Assembly: GCA_903923905.1 (NCBI GenBank)
Contig: CAIXZH010000014.1
Location: 1-64,000, forward strand
From: an uncultured Bacteroidia bacterium
GTDB taxonomy: Bacteria > Bacteroidota > Bacteroidia > Bacteroidales > Prolixibacteraceae
Direction of reading: 5' to 3'
Length of the DNA stretch: 64,000 bases
Shown here: piece by piece, positions 1 to 8,437 of the stretch
Layout: each line of letters opens with the position of its first letter
Position numbering within the stretch: the stretch's first letter is position 1
The notes under the pieces: model-generated
Databases searched by the model: none
What the model was told of the DNA's origin: nothing
Seen by the model: the letters and a program-made list of their open reading frames with translations, nothing else
Program-made: the position numbers and the translations under genes

Positions 1-18
1 CAGCCTAATCCCCCTGGC

Positions 19-726
19 TCAGCCAACACGCGTGATATTCCGGGCCAGCAACTGGCTGATCAGTTGTTCGCGAAAGGCTTCCGAAACTATCACTTTATGT
101 TTACCAACAATTGCCATATTCCCGTCAATATGATCGATTTTTTGAAGGTTGATCAACACTGAACGATGAATCTTTTGAAAGGAAAAACCCTTTAGCTTCT
201 CCTCCCAGCTTTTGAGGGTTTCGTGGGTTATAAGTTTTTTATCGGTGCAGAATACCGAGGTGTAATCGCCGCATGACTCGATGTAAAGGAGTTCATCGAG
301 ATCAATCTGATAAATCATTTTGTCTGCCTTGACCGTAATTTTCTGGTTAATCAAGGTGGCTGATTTTGGAAGCATTCGATCTTTGGCCTTATTTACCGCT
401 TTGTAAAACCGCTCGAAGGAGAATGGTTTCAGCAGGAAATCAACGACTTCCAGATCAAAACCATCTACTGCATATTGGGGATAGGCCGTGGTGAAAATTA
501 CCAGAGGAGGTTTGATCAATGTACGTAGAAAGCTTACGCCTGACATCCCCGGAAGATTGATATCCAAAAAAATAAGATCAACAGCGTTTTGATCCAAAAA
601 TGTTTGGGCAGAAAATGGATCTTCATGTGAACCGAGCAATACTAAATCCGGACATTGCGAAATATAGCGATGCATGATCTCTCTGGCAGCAGGTTCATCT
701 TCAATTACCAAACATTTTAGGATCAT
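19..726 (-). CDS. LytTR-family response regulator
   Basis: Cytoplasmic two-component response regulator of the LytT/AlgR type, 235 aa. A CheY-like receiver covers residues 1-120, with acidic residues near the N-terminus (E9, D10, E11), a probable phosphoacceptor D55 in LIFLDINLPG, and conserved K100 in LLKPF. A LytTR DNA-binding domain covers about 130-232 (LLYIESCGDYTSVF and the RSVLINLQKID segment). It starts 5 nt after the stop of the LytS-like kinase gene, so the two are almost certainly cotranscribed and form a cognate pair. Target genes cannot be read from the window. The family assignment is firm; the stimulus is unknown. Confidence 0.93.
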   Translation of the reverse strand: MILKCLVIEDEPAAREIMHRYISQCPDLVLLGSHEDPFSAQTFLDQNAVDLIFLDINLPGMSGVSFLRTLIKPPLVIFTTAYPQYAVDGFDLEVVDFLLKPFSFERFYKAVNKAKDRMLPKSATLINQKITVKADKMIYQIDLDELLYIESCGDYTSVFCTDKKLITHETLKSWEEKLKGFSFQKIHRSVLINLQKIDHIDGNMAIVGKHKVIVSEAFREQLISQLLARNITRVG

Positions 727-731
727 AATGT

Positions 732-1964
732 TTAATCTAAATCAATCGTCATTTCAACCATGAAAAGATCCCCATTTTTCTCGAATGTCAGTTGGTGTTT
801 GCCGGGATACAACAAATTTAATCTTTTTTCGACATTTAAAATTCCAATTCCACCTTGCTCGTGATTTAAGGGGTTTTCCCGCCGTTCGATCCTGTTTTTT
901 GTGGAGAAGTGAAGTTGGTGACTCACAAAGCTAATATTAATTCCAATGGTTCCTTTGTCGTTCCCGATTCCGTGTTTAAAACAGTTTTCAGCCAATGGCA
1001 ACAGAAGAAGAGGTGCAATTTGAATACCTGTGAAATCGCCTTGAATGTTTAAGATAACCTCTGTTGTGTTTTCGTTAATCCGTTCCTTTTGTAAGCCGAC
1101 ATAGGTTTTGATGATTTCTATCTCTTTCTCCAACCCGATTTTTTCGCTGGAGGTATCATAAAGAACATATCTCAGAAAATCTGATAGTTGAAGAATCAAG
1201 TCCTTCGTCCTATGATCCCCTTTCTCTGCCAGGGCATAAATGGTGTTCAGGTTATTGAACAGAAAATGGGGATTGATCTGAGCTTTCAGCGCTGACAGTT
1301 CATGTATCGCCTTTTCGCGGTTCTCAATTAACATTTTCCCATATTGCCAAAGCAGAAAAACGATGGTTGTAATTGATATATAACCAATCATGATCAGAAT
1401 AAGCTCCCATATTTTAAACCAGGAGATAAAGTAGAACTGAGGGAATAGCTTATCGATGATCAGATCAAACAGGGCATAATTCATGATTCCTGCAACAACG
1501 GCAAGACCAACCGCACTCATCAGGTAAAGCCCAAATCTTCCGTGGATTAAATACTTTACAATCATTATTTTAGTATTCAAATAAACCGCAGCGATGATCG
1601 TGATATGAAATATGAGCACATAAAGGAAATTGTCAATTGAGTAGGCCAGAATAAATGGAAGGATTAAGAATTCTTTGTCAAGCACAGGTATTCCTACACA
1701 TAGAAGAATTGGTAGAAATGCTGTTACAACCCATTTTATCCATGGTTTTAATTCCTTAAATAACCAGATGAATGGGCCGGCAACGAAGATTATGATGATA
1801 TTGCTGAATAACAGGATATTCCAGATGCTCAGATTGAAATCTTCCAGAACATAACCCGTTTCTACACCGCGACTGAAAAAAGCATTAAAAATATTGAGGG
1901 AGACGATCCAGAAGAGCAGATGGAATACGGTAATGATATATCGGTTGAATGTAAGTGATTTCAT
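732..1964 (-). CDS. LytS/YehU-like sensor histidine kinase
   Basis: Membrane sensor kinase, 410 aa. About six hydrophobic segments occupy residues 10-215. They are followed by the His_kinase domain with the characteristic ALKAQINPHFLFNNLNTIY motif (phospho-His inside NPHFLFN) and a HATPase_c domain (PLAENCFKHGIG as N-box, GGIGILNVEKRL as G-box). This layout is typical of Bacteroidota kinases paired with LytTR regulators. It lies between a lipoprotein gene (7 nt upstream gap) and the regulator (5 nt downstream gap) in one operon. No extracellular ligand domain is evident, so the signal is probably sensed in the membrane region. That last point is inference. Confidence 0.92.
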   Translation of the reverse strand: MKSLTFNRYIITVFHLLFWIVSLNIFNAFFSRGVETGYVLEDFNLSIWNILLFSNIIIIFVAGPFIWLFKELKPWIKWVVTAFLPILLCVGIPVLDKEFLILPFILAYSIDNFLYVLIFHITIIAAVYLNTKIMIVKYLIHGRFGLYLMSAVGLAVVAGIMNYALFDLIIDKLFPQFYFISWFKIWELILIMIGYISITTIVFLLWQYGKMLIENREKAIHELSALKAQINPHFLFNNLNTIYALAEKGDHRTKDLILQLSDFLRYVLYDTSSEKIGLEKEIEIIKTYVGLQKERINENTTEVILNIQGDFTGIQIAPLLLLPLAENCFKHGIGNDKGTIGINISFVSHQLHFSTKNRIERRENPLNHEQGGIGILNVEKRLNLLYPGKHQLTFEKNGDLFMVEMTIDLD

Positions 1965-1971
1965 GGCTGGG

Positions 1972-2685
1972 CTAATTTATACGTGAGAGATTCATTCTTG
2001 CTTGTTGAGTATCCCAATTGATAAAACGTGTCTGATCGGCGTAGTGATCAATCATTTCGGTCAGGTCTCGGGAGGAGGCGGTGAGCAGGAATCTGCCGGT
2101 TTCCTTCACCCACTGATAATTTACGCGCACCCTCTTCTTCTCAATCATCTCCTTGACACAGTCTGCACCTAGCCACGAGAGATCGGCATGGTTTTGGATC
2201 ATCCCCAGACGGGCCAGAGTATGAACCTCGAAGAAACTGTTCGAAGCAAGTTTACTCTTCATCAGGCTCTCTTTATCGTTTGGGATAAAGTCGGCATATG
2301 TACTTTTATTCACGGTGAAGAGGACGACCTTAAATTCATAGGTTACTGAATCTGCCGGTCTTTTTAACTTTGCAATGTAATAGTTCTCCGGTTTATAGAC
2401 TGTCGAGTCCTGCCCCTTTTTGGTCTTGATGACCTGTTTGGAAATAAAACGCTTAACCGACCATGTTGAAGTGGTGTCAGCTAGAGCCCAGATTCGGGAG
2501 TTGCCTGAATTGGTCGAATCCTTTGAAGACTTCACCGGTTTGGCGAACCACGAACCTTCGATTGCCAGGTTAAGAATTATGTTTTTTTCGACATAATAGG
2601 GGTTCAGCGAGCAGATCATATAAAAATTGTCGCAGCCGAAAAAGAGGAGCAACAATCCTGTTAAAAGCCATAATTTTCGCTTCAT
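1972..2685 (-). CDS. Putative lipoprotein, first gene of the LytTR operon
   Basis: A 237-aa protein of unknown family. The N-terminus is a lipoprotein signal (MKRK, then a leucine-rich core) with a lipobox-like LFFGC, placing the lipidated cysteine at residue 18. The mature part is hydrophilic, with several lysine-rich stretches and no membrane segment. I do not recognise a domain. It is the first gene of a tight three-gene operon with the LytS-like kinase and LytTR regulator, so an accessory or output role of that system in the cell envelope is plausible but unproven. Confidence 0.75.
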   Translation of the reverse strand: MKRKLWLLTGLLLLFFGCDNFYMICSLNPYYVEKNIILNLAIEGSWFAKPVKSSKDSTNSGNSRIWALADTTSTWSVKRFISKQVIKTKKGQDSTVYKPENYYIAKLKRPADSVTYEFKVVLFTVNKSTYADFIPNDKESLMKSKLASNSFFEVHTLARLGMIQNHADLSWLGADCVKEMIEKKRVRVNYQWVKETGRFLLTASSRDLTEMIDHYADQTRFINWDTQQARMNLSRIN

Positions 2686-3120
2686 AATATTTGATTTTTA
2701 TTGATTTACGAAACGAAGTTAAGTTGTTTTTATTCAGCTGCTAAATTATTTCGACGGGATGCCGTTTATTTTCGATGAGATGGGATTTGGCAGGTATTTT
2801 AATAATATGTTTCGTGCCGACGGCACTCCGGGTGCATAGGTTCATTGATATCCGCTAATGCCGGAATAAATTCCGGCGTTATAAAATTAGTCATCCCTGA
2901 CGGGATTTAAGAGATTTACAATCACCGCATTAATTGCTTGAACAAAATTAAATCCTTGATGCAGATCTTTAAGGTGCGCTTGCTTGGGATTGATTTCAGA
3001 GCTTTAGAGCCGTAGGGTCGTGTTATCTTTTAGGGATGGAATTTATTCCATCCAATTTATATGGAATTCATTCAATCCACAACATTTTATTTGGTTAGAT
3101 TTCATTATTCGTTCAATAAA
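2686..3120. repeat. Intergenic region with palindromic REP-like repeats
   Basis: No gene is supported here. Two short palindromes of the same design stand out: 2860-2877 (8-bp arms, GCCGGAAT and complement, AA centre) and 3034-3053 (9-bp arms, GGATGGAAT and complement, TT centre). Both have the form of an arm ending GGAAT followed by ATTCC. They sit within wording such as TGACGGGATTT. I infer decayed interspersed palindromic repeats of the kind common between Bacteroidota genes. A genome-wide count of the arm sequences would test this. Confidence 0.45.
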
Positions 3121-3123
3121 ACA

Positions 3124-3158
3124 CAAAAAAAGCCGGCCCATAAGAGCCGGCTTTTAAA
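3124..3158 (-). terminator. Intrinsic terminator of leuS
   Basis: Arms AAAAGCCGGC (3128-3137) and GCCGGCTTTT (3146-3155) surround an 8-nt loop. Read on the minus strand the stem is followed by a T run (3124-3130). It lies 20 nt beyond the leuS stop. T runs on both sides would also allow it to work in the other direction. Confidence 0.9.
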
Positions 3159-3175
3159 TATTGAATCATAACCCG

Positions 3176-5836
3176 TTATTTTACAACAACATTGACAATC
3201 TTATTCGTTACAATAATGATCTTTGCAATCGATTTTCCTTCAATCCATTTATTGGTATGATCATGCGTTAAAACTGCCTGCTCAATTGCTTCAGTTGGCA
3301 TATCGACCGGCAAGGCAATCTTAAATCTAACCTTCCCGTTAAACGAAACCGGGTATTCGAAGGTCTCTTCAGTCAGAAAAGCCTCATTGAAAACCGGCCA
3401 GGAATGAAAACTAAGGTCTGATGTTTTCCCATAAAGTTGCCAGAGTTCCTCGGCCACATGAGGAGCAAAGGGGGCAAGAAGCTGGAAGAATGTTGCGGCA
3501 GTTTCTTTAGTTACCTTACCCGCTTTGTAACAATGGTTTGTAAAGACCATCATCGACGAAACCGCGGTATTAAATTTCATATCCCGGATATCATCACTCA
3601 CTTTGCGAATCGTCTGGTGCAGAATCTTCAGAGTATCTTTCGACTCTTCCCCTTCGGCAATGTTGCTGAGTTCCCCAAAAAAGGCGACGACCCTGCGGAG
3701 AAAGTTATAAACTCCCTTCACGCCATTTTCGGTCCACGGTTTGGTTGCATCAAGCGGTCCGATAAACATCTCGAAGAGACGCAGGGAATCGGCTCCGTAA
3801 TTGGTGACAACATCGTCGGGGTTAACCACATTTTTCAGTGATTTCGACATTTTTGCCACAATCTGGTGCAGTTCTTCTCCCGTAACGGTGCCGGAGTATT
3901 TTCCGTCATGCTCTTCAACCTGATCGGAAGGGACCTTTGAACCTGAAGCTGTTTCGTAAGCAAATGCGAGAATCATCCCCTGGTTGAACAATTTTTGGAA
4001 TGGTTCATTGGTTGAAACGATACCCAGATCGAAAAGGACCTTGTGCCAGAACCGGCTGTAGAGCAGATGCAACACGGCATGTTCGGCTCCGCCTACATAC
4101 AGGTCGACAGGCATCCAGTAATTCTCGGCAACCTTACTGAAAGGTTCCTCATTGTTTGTGGGATCGGTAAACCGCAGGTAATACCAACATGAGCCGGCCC
4201 ACTGAGGCATCGTATTGGTTTCGCGACGCCCTTTTCGCCCGTTTTTATCCGTCACGATTAGCCAGTCGCCCGCATTTGAAAGTGGTGATTCCCCCGTCTC
4301 TCCGGGCATATATTTTTCAACTTCGGGTAATGGAAGTGGCAATTCGCTGTCATCAAGCACACTTACTTCTCCGTCTTCCCAATGGATTACCGGGAAGGGC
4401 TCCCCCCAGTAGCGCTGACGACTGAATAACCAATCGCGCAACTTGTAGTTGACCGTCGCTTTCCCAAGACCATTTGAGTCAAGCCAATTGGTTACTGTGG
4501 CAATTCCCTCCTCTTTTGAAAGGCCGTTGATATCAATCCCAACCTCTTTATTGGATGAGTTGATATATGCCCCGTCTTCGGTCCAGCATGCTTCACCGTT
4601 AAGTACTTGATTACGTACTTCCTCAGGTGCATTTTTAGGATCGAGGATGCAGATGATTGGAATATCGAATGTCTGGGCGAATTCAAAGTCGCGGGTATCA
4701 TGTGCAGGTACTGCCATGATAGCGCCTGTCCCATAACCCATTAATACATAGTCAGCTACCCAGATCTGGATTTTGGTTCCGTTGATCGGGTTTATCGCAT
4801 ATCTTCCTGTAAAAACACCGCTTTTCCCCTTAGCAAGATCGGTTCTGTCAAGATCGCTTTTTAATGCTGCTCCAAGAACATAGGCCTTCACAGCGTTGTG
4901 CTGATCGGGTGTAGTAATCTCATTGACCAGTTCGTGTTCAGGTGCAACGACCATATAGGTAGCCCCGAATAAGGTGTCCGGGCGGGTGGTATAAACGCGC
5001 AGTTTTTTGTCGAGTCCGTCAATTTTAAAATCGACTTCGGCACCGGTAGACCGACCAATCCAGTTGCGTTGCATATCCTTGACCCCCTCCGGCCAATCGA
5101 GTTGGTCTAATCCGTCAAGCAAACGTTCAGCATAATGAGGAATCCGTAGCATCCACTGTTTCAGATACCTGCGCTCTACCTCCTTTGTTCCGCATTTTTC
5201 ATGTGAACCATCGTTCAGTACCTCTTCGTTGGCACATACGGTTTTGCAATTCCGGCAATACCAAACCTGTGCATTATCGTAATAGGCGAGTCGTTTACTG
5301 CCGATATAACTCTGAACAGCAGCACTTCCCTGAGCTTTAACAGTTTCAGGAATTGGCAGTTCACTGATATGTCTACCCTGGTTTTGTTCAGCATCAAACC
5401 AGGTGTTGAACAACCGGATAAAGATCCATTGGGTCCATTTAAAGTAATTCGGATCAGTTGTATTAATTTCGCGATCCCAGTCATAGCTCAGTCCTAATGA
5501 TTGGATCTGACGACGAAAGGTATCACAGTTTTTCAGCGTAGTAATGGCAGGATGTGTCCCGGTTTGAATGGCATACTGCTCTGCAGGTAATCCGAAAGCG
5601 TCCCATCCCATCGGGTGAAGCACGTTAAATCCATTAGCTCTTTTGAACCTGCATATAATATCGGTTGCTGTATATCCTTCCGGATGACCTACATGCAGGC
5701 CTGCCCCGGAAGGGTAAGGGAACATATCAAGACAATAGAATTTCGGCTTTGAATGATCTATCTCTGTTTTAAAAGTATGATTATCGGCCCAGAATTGCTG
5801 CCATTTTTTTTCAATCTCTTTGAAATTGTAATCCAT
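3176..5836 (-). CDS. leuS: Leucyl-tRNA synthetase
   Basis: Class I aminoacyl-tRNA synthetase that charges tRNA-Leu in the cytoplasm; 886 aa, a normal bacterial length. The ATP-binding HIGH motif is HVGH at 48-51 (GAGLHVGHPEG) and the KMSKS loop is residues 662-666 (AKMSKSLKNVVNPDD). The CP1 editing domain lies between them, with the threonine-rich TRPDTLFGATY segment and MAVPAHDTRD. A zinc-ribbon-like cysteine set (CRNCKTVC, later C) is also present. An anticodon-binding C-terminal half follows. It is monocistronic, with a clear terminator downstream. Confidence 0.98.
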   Translation of the reverse strand: MDYNFKEIEKKWQQFWADNHTFKTEIDHSKPKFYCLDMFPYPSGAGLHVGHPEGYTATDIICRFKRANGFNVLHPMGWDAFGLPAEQYAIQTGTHPAITTLKNCDTFRRQIQSLGLSYDWDREINTTDPNYFKWTQWIFIRLFNTWFDAEQNQGRHISELPIPETVKAQGSAAVQSYIGSKRLAYYDNAQVWYCRNCKTVCANEEVLNDGSHEKCGTKEVERRYLKQWMLRIPHYAERLLDGLDQLDWPEGVKDMQRNWIGRSTGAEVDFKIDGLDKKLRVYTTRPDTLFGATYMVVAPEHELVNEITTPDQHNAVKAYVLGAALKSDLDRTDLAKGKSGVFTGRYAINPINGTKIQIWVADYVLMGYGTGAIMAVPAHDTRDFEFAQTFDIPIICILDPKNAPEEVRNQVLNGEACWTEDGAYINSSNKEVGIDINGLSKEEGIATVTNWLDSNGLGKATVNYKLRDWLFSRQRYWGEPFPVIHWEDGEVSVLDDSELPLPLPEVEKYMPGETGESPLSNAGDWLIVTDKNGRKGRRETNTMPQWAGSCWYYLRFTDPTNNEEPFSKVAENYWMPVDLYVGGAEHAVLHLLYSRFWHKVLFDLGIVSTNEPFQKLFNQGMILAFAYETASGSKVPSDQVEEHDGKYSGTVTGEELHQIVAKMSKSLKNVVNPDDVVTNYGADSLRLFEMFIGPLDATKPWTENGVKGVYNFLRRVVAFFGELSNIAEGEESKDTLKILHQTIRKVSDDIRDMKFNTAVSSMMVFTNHCYKAGKVTKETAATFFQLLAPFAPHVAEELWQLYGKTSDLSFHSWPVFNEAFLTEETFEYPVSFNGKVRFKIALPVDMPTEAIEQAVLTHDHTNKWIEGKSIAKIIIVTNKIVNVVVK

Positions 5837-6254
5837 CTGTATAAGTGCTATTCGTTCATTTCCAATTAAGGGGCGAAATTAACGCTTTATTCGCACCCAT
5901 CCCCGGTCGGACGAAAGATTTGTTCAAAAAAATAGTTCTCAATGGGTTGATTCTTGGCCAAATCGGCTCAAAACAAATTCCACCGACGAGTCGTTTTGGT
6001 TTCCGTCTGTTCGCTTTTAACAACCTGTTTTAAGCGCTGCCAATTCTGATATATATCATGAATTTAAAAAACATGACAGAAAACACTATTTTAATTCCCA
6101 TAAGTTAAAGAAATATAGATGAATAGCGAATTATTGATTTAAATCCTTTTTGACTGGCATGCCAAAGAAAACTGTAAATTTGAATGTATTTAGTCAACAC
6201 ATCGATTAACCTAAAGATGTGTTGGTTGGATCAGAAACTTAAACAAAATTAACG
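5837..6254. other. Divergent intergenic region leuS/gdhA
   Basis: A 418-bp non-coding stretch between the divergent leuS and gdhA starts. Apart from the gdhA promoter candidate at 6149-6182 I see no gene or strong structure. A short open frame from 5845 has no coding signs. Confidence 0.6.
6149..6182 (+). promoter_or_regulatory. Candidate gdhA promoter
   Basis: TTTG at 6149-6152 and TAAATTTG at 6175-6182 match the Bacteroidetes housekeeping promoter pattern (TTTG, TAnnTTTG). The 22-nt spacer is slightly longer than usual. It implies a leader of about 65 nt before the gdhA ATG. Confidence 0.55.
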
Positions 6255-7592
6255 ATGAATGCCGGAATAGATCTTTTTATGGAGGGGCTTAAAGCCCGTA
6301 CGCCTGGTGAGACTGAGTTTCATCAGGCCGTTTTGGAAGTTGTGGAATCGGTTTGGGATGTATACGATGCTAATCCCCGGTATAAACAGGCAAAGATTCT
6401 CGAACGGATGGTTGAGCCGGAACGGACAATCATGTTCAGAGTTCCCTGGAGTAATGATAAGGGTGAGGTTGAAATTAATCGCGGATATCGTGTTGAATTT
6501 AATAGTGCCCTTGGGCCATACAAGGGCGGTTTGAGGTTCCACAGAAGCGTTACTTTAAGCATCTTGAAATTTCTGGGTTTTGAGCAAACATTCAAAAACA
6601 GCCTCACTACACTTCCTATGGGAGGTGGCAAAGGAGGTTCTGATTTCAGTGCCAAAGGGCGCAGCGACAACGAAATTATGCGTTTCTGTCAGTCTTTTAT
6701 GACTGAGTTGTTTCGTCATATCGGTCCGAATACGGATGTTCCTGCAGGAGATATCGGGGTAGGCGGTCGCGAGATCGGGTACCTGTTCGGTCAGTACAAA
6801 CGGATCAGGAATGAGTTTACGGGCGTTTTGACCGGCAAAGGGCTTGGCTGGGGCGGATCGTTGATACGACCTGAAGCAACCGGATATGGCGCAGTTTACT
6901 TTGTTCAGCATATGTTGAAGGAGATGGGCAAAGAGGTTAATGGATTAACTTTTAGCGTTTCCGGATTTGGGAACGTGGCCTGGGGAGCAATCTCCAAAAT
7001 CAACGAATTGGGTGGCAAGGTTGTGACTGTTTCAGGACCTGATGGGTATATTTACGACCCTGCAGGGATCACAGGAGCTAAAGTTGATTATCTCCTTGAA
7101 CTGCGTGAAAGCAATAATGATATTGTAGCACCTTATGCTGAGGAGTTTGGAGTGGAATTCTTTCCGGATGCCAAACCCTGGGAAGCTAAAGTTGATATCG
7201 CCTTACCTTGCGCTACTCAAAATGAACTTGACGAAGCTGATGCCCTGAAATTGATGAAGAATGGTTGTATCCTCGTAGCAGAGGTATCGAACATGGGATG
7301 TACTTCGGGTGCCGTAAATTGCTTTATAAACAATAAGTTCACGTTTGCTCCCGGGAAAGCAGTCAATGCAGGTGGAGTAGCCGTTTCGGGTTTGGAGATG
7401 TCACAAAACAGTATGCGGTATAACTGGACCAATGAAGAGGTTGACAAACGGCTCCACCTGATTATGCAGGATATTCACGATACCTGCACCAGGCATGGAA
7501 AATCCGACGGCTATATAAACTATGTAAAAGGTGCCAATGTTGGCGGTTTCGTCAAAGTGGCAGAAGCGATGCTGGCGCAGGGATTGGTGTAA
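6255..7592 (+). CDS. gdhA: NADP-type glutamate dehydrogenase
   Basis: Hexameric glutamate dehydrogenase, 445 aa, which interconverts 2-oxoglutarate plus ammonium and glutamate in the cytoplasm. Seen directly: substrate-binding segment LGPYKGGLRFH with K90, catalytic lysine K126 in PMGGGKGGSDF, catalytic aspartate D166 in DVPAGDIGVGGRE, and a Rossmann nucleotide-binding motif GFGNVA at 237-242. Length and motifs match the hexameric small-subunit class, which in Bacteroidota is usually the NADP-linked ammonium-assimilating form. Cofactor choice is inferred from family. It is monocistronic. Confidence 0.96.
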   Translation: MNAGIDLFMEGLKARTPGETEFHQAVLEVVESVWDVYDANPRYKQAKILERMVEPERTIMFRVPWSNDKGEVEINRGYRVEFNSALGPYKGGLRFHRSVTLSILKFLGFEQTFKNSLTTLPMGGGKGGSDFSAKGRSDNEIMRFCQSFMTELFRHIGPNTDVPAGDIGVGGREIGYLFGQYKRIRNEFTGVLTGKGLGWGGSLIRPEATGYGAVYFVQHMLKEMGKEVNGLTFSVSGFGNVAWGAISKINELGGKVVTVSGPDGYIYDPAGITGAKVDYLLELRESNNDIVAPYAEEFGVEFFPDAKPWEAKVDIALPCATQNELDEADALKLMKNGCILVAEVSNMGCTSGAVNCFINNKFTFAPGKAVNAGGVAVSGLEMSQNSMRYNWTNEEVDKRLHLIMQDIHDTCTRHGKSDGYINYVKGANVGGFVKVAEAMLAQGLV

Positions 7593-7626
7593 AAGGTTGC
7601 AATTTATTGCTAATTGTAGAAATGTG

Positions 7627-7666
7627 AATTTTGTAGAGACGCGATTAATCGCGTCTCTACAAAATT
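7627..7666. repeat. 40-bp perfect palindrome
   Basis: A perfect palindrome centred between 7646 and 7647, with arms of 20 bp built on GTAGAGACGCGATT. A shorter related piece (GCGTCGCTAC) follows at 7667-7676. The core resembles interspersed palindromes seen in many bacterial genomes, so I read it as a REP-like repeat rather than a gene-specific operator. Confidence 0.7.
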
Positions 7667-7693
7667 GCGTCGCTACATCATATCATCGGAAAT

Positions 7694-7737
7694 ATCATAA
7701 AAAAATCCCGGGCAAATGTCTGGGATTTTTTTATGAT
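7694..7737. terminator. Bidirectional terminator between gdhA and the rprY-like gene
   Basis: Perfect 16-bp arms (7694-7709 and 7722-7737) contain A7/T7 tracts next to a short GC core (TCCC/GGGA). The symmetry gives a U run in either direction, which fits the convergent genes on both sides. Confidence 0.85.
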
Positions 7738-7750
7738 TTGTTGTATGAAA

Positions 7751-8437
7751 TCAGATGATCAATTTATATCCTTTGCCATGGACATTGATAATCTCGATCC
7801 CTTCTTCAGATTTCAATAGTTTCCGGAGCTTGGTAATATAAACATCCATACTCCTGGCGTTAAAATAATTATCGTCTACCCATATTGTTTTAAGTGCAAA
7901 GTTTCTTTCCAGAATCTTATTGGCATTCACGCAAAGTAACTTTAGCAGATCGGCCTCCTTGGTGGTCAATTTGGTATTATCGTTCGCATCCGAAAGGGTC
8001 TGCTTACGGGCATCAAAGATGAATCGACCCAGTTTAAATACGGTCTGAGAGTTATCCCCTTCACCGCTGGTCCGCCGCAAAATAGCCTCAATCCGGAATA
8101 AAAGTTCCTCCATGCTGAATGGTTTGGTCATGTAATCGTCAGCCCCAATTTTGAAGCCTTCAATTACATCGTCCTTCATGCTTTTGGCAGTCAGAAAGAT
8201 AATCGGGATTTCGGCATTCAGCATTCTGATCTCCTTGGCCAGGGTGAATCCATCTTTTTTGGGCATCATAACATCGAAGATACACAGATCATATTGGTTT
8301 TTCTGAAATCCTTTATACGCGACTTCTCCATCCGGATATAAGTCAGTATCGTAACCTTTTGCAATAAGGTATTCTCTAAGCAGCAACCCTAGATTTTCAT
8401 CATCTTCTGCAAGAATCACTTTAGTTCTCTTTTCCAT
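7751..8437 (-). CDS. OmpR-family response regulator, RprY-like
   Basis: Response regulator of 228 aa. The receiver domain (1-120) has an acidic pocket (E11, D12, D13), phosphoacceptor D55 in CIFDVMMPKKDG, and conserved K in MTKPFSMEE. A Trans_reg_C winged helix follows (about 130-228), with LTTKEADLLKLL and a C-terminal ITKLRKLL...VHGKGYKL signature. It overlaps the start region of its kinase partner by 17 nt, so the pair is translationally coupled. RprY of Bacteroides has the same arrangement, but I cannot prove orthology from sequence alone. Confidence 0.92.
   Translation of the reverse strand: MEKRTKVILAEDDENLGLLLREYLIAKGYDTDLYPDGEVAYKGFQKNQYDLCIFDVMMPKKDGFTLAKEIRMLNAEIPIIFLTAKSMKDDVIEGFKIGADDYMTKPFSMEELLFRIEAILRRTSGEGDNSQTVFKLGRFIFDARKQTLSDANDNTKLTTKEADLLKLLCVNANKILERNFALKTIWVDDNYFNARSMDVYITKLRKLLKSEEGIEIINVHGKGYKLII

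Noticed and set aside
6249-7447. Several long open frames on the strand opposite gdhA
   Set aside because: They mirror the codon pattern of gdhA and have no independent signals or recognisable protein features.
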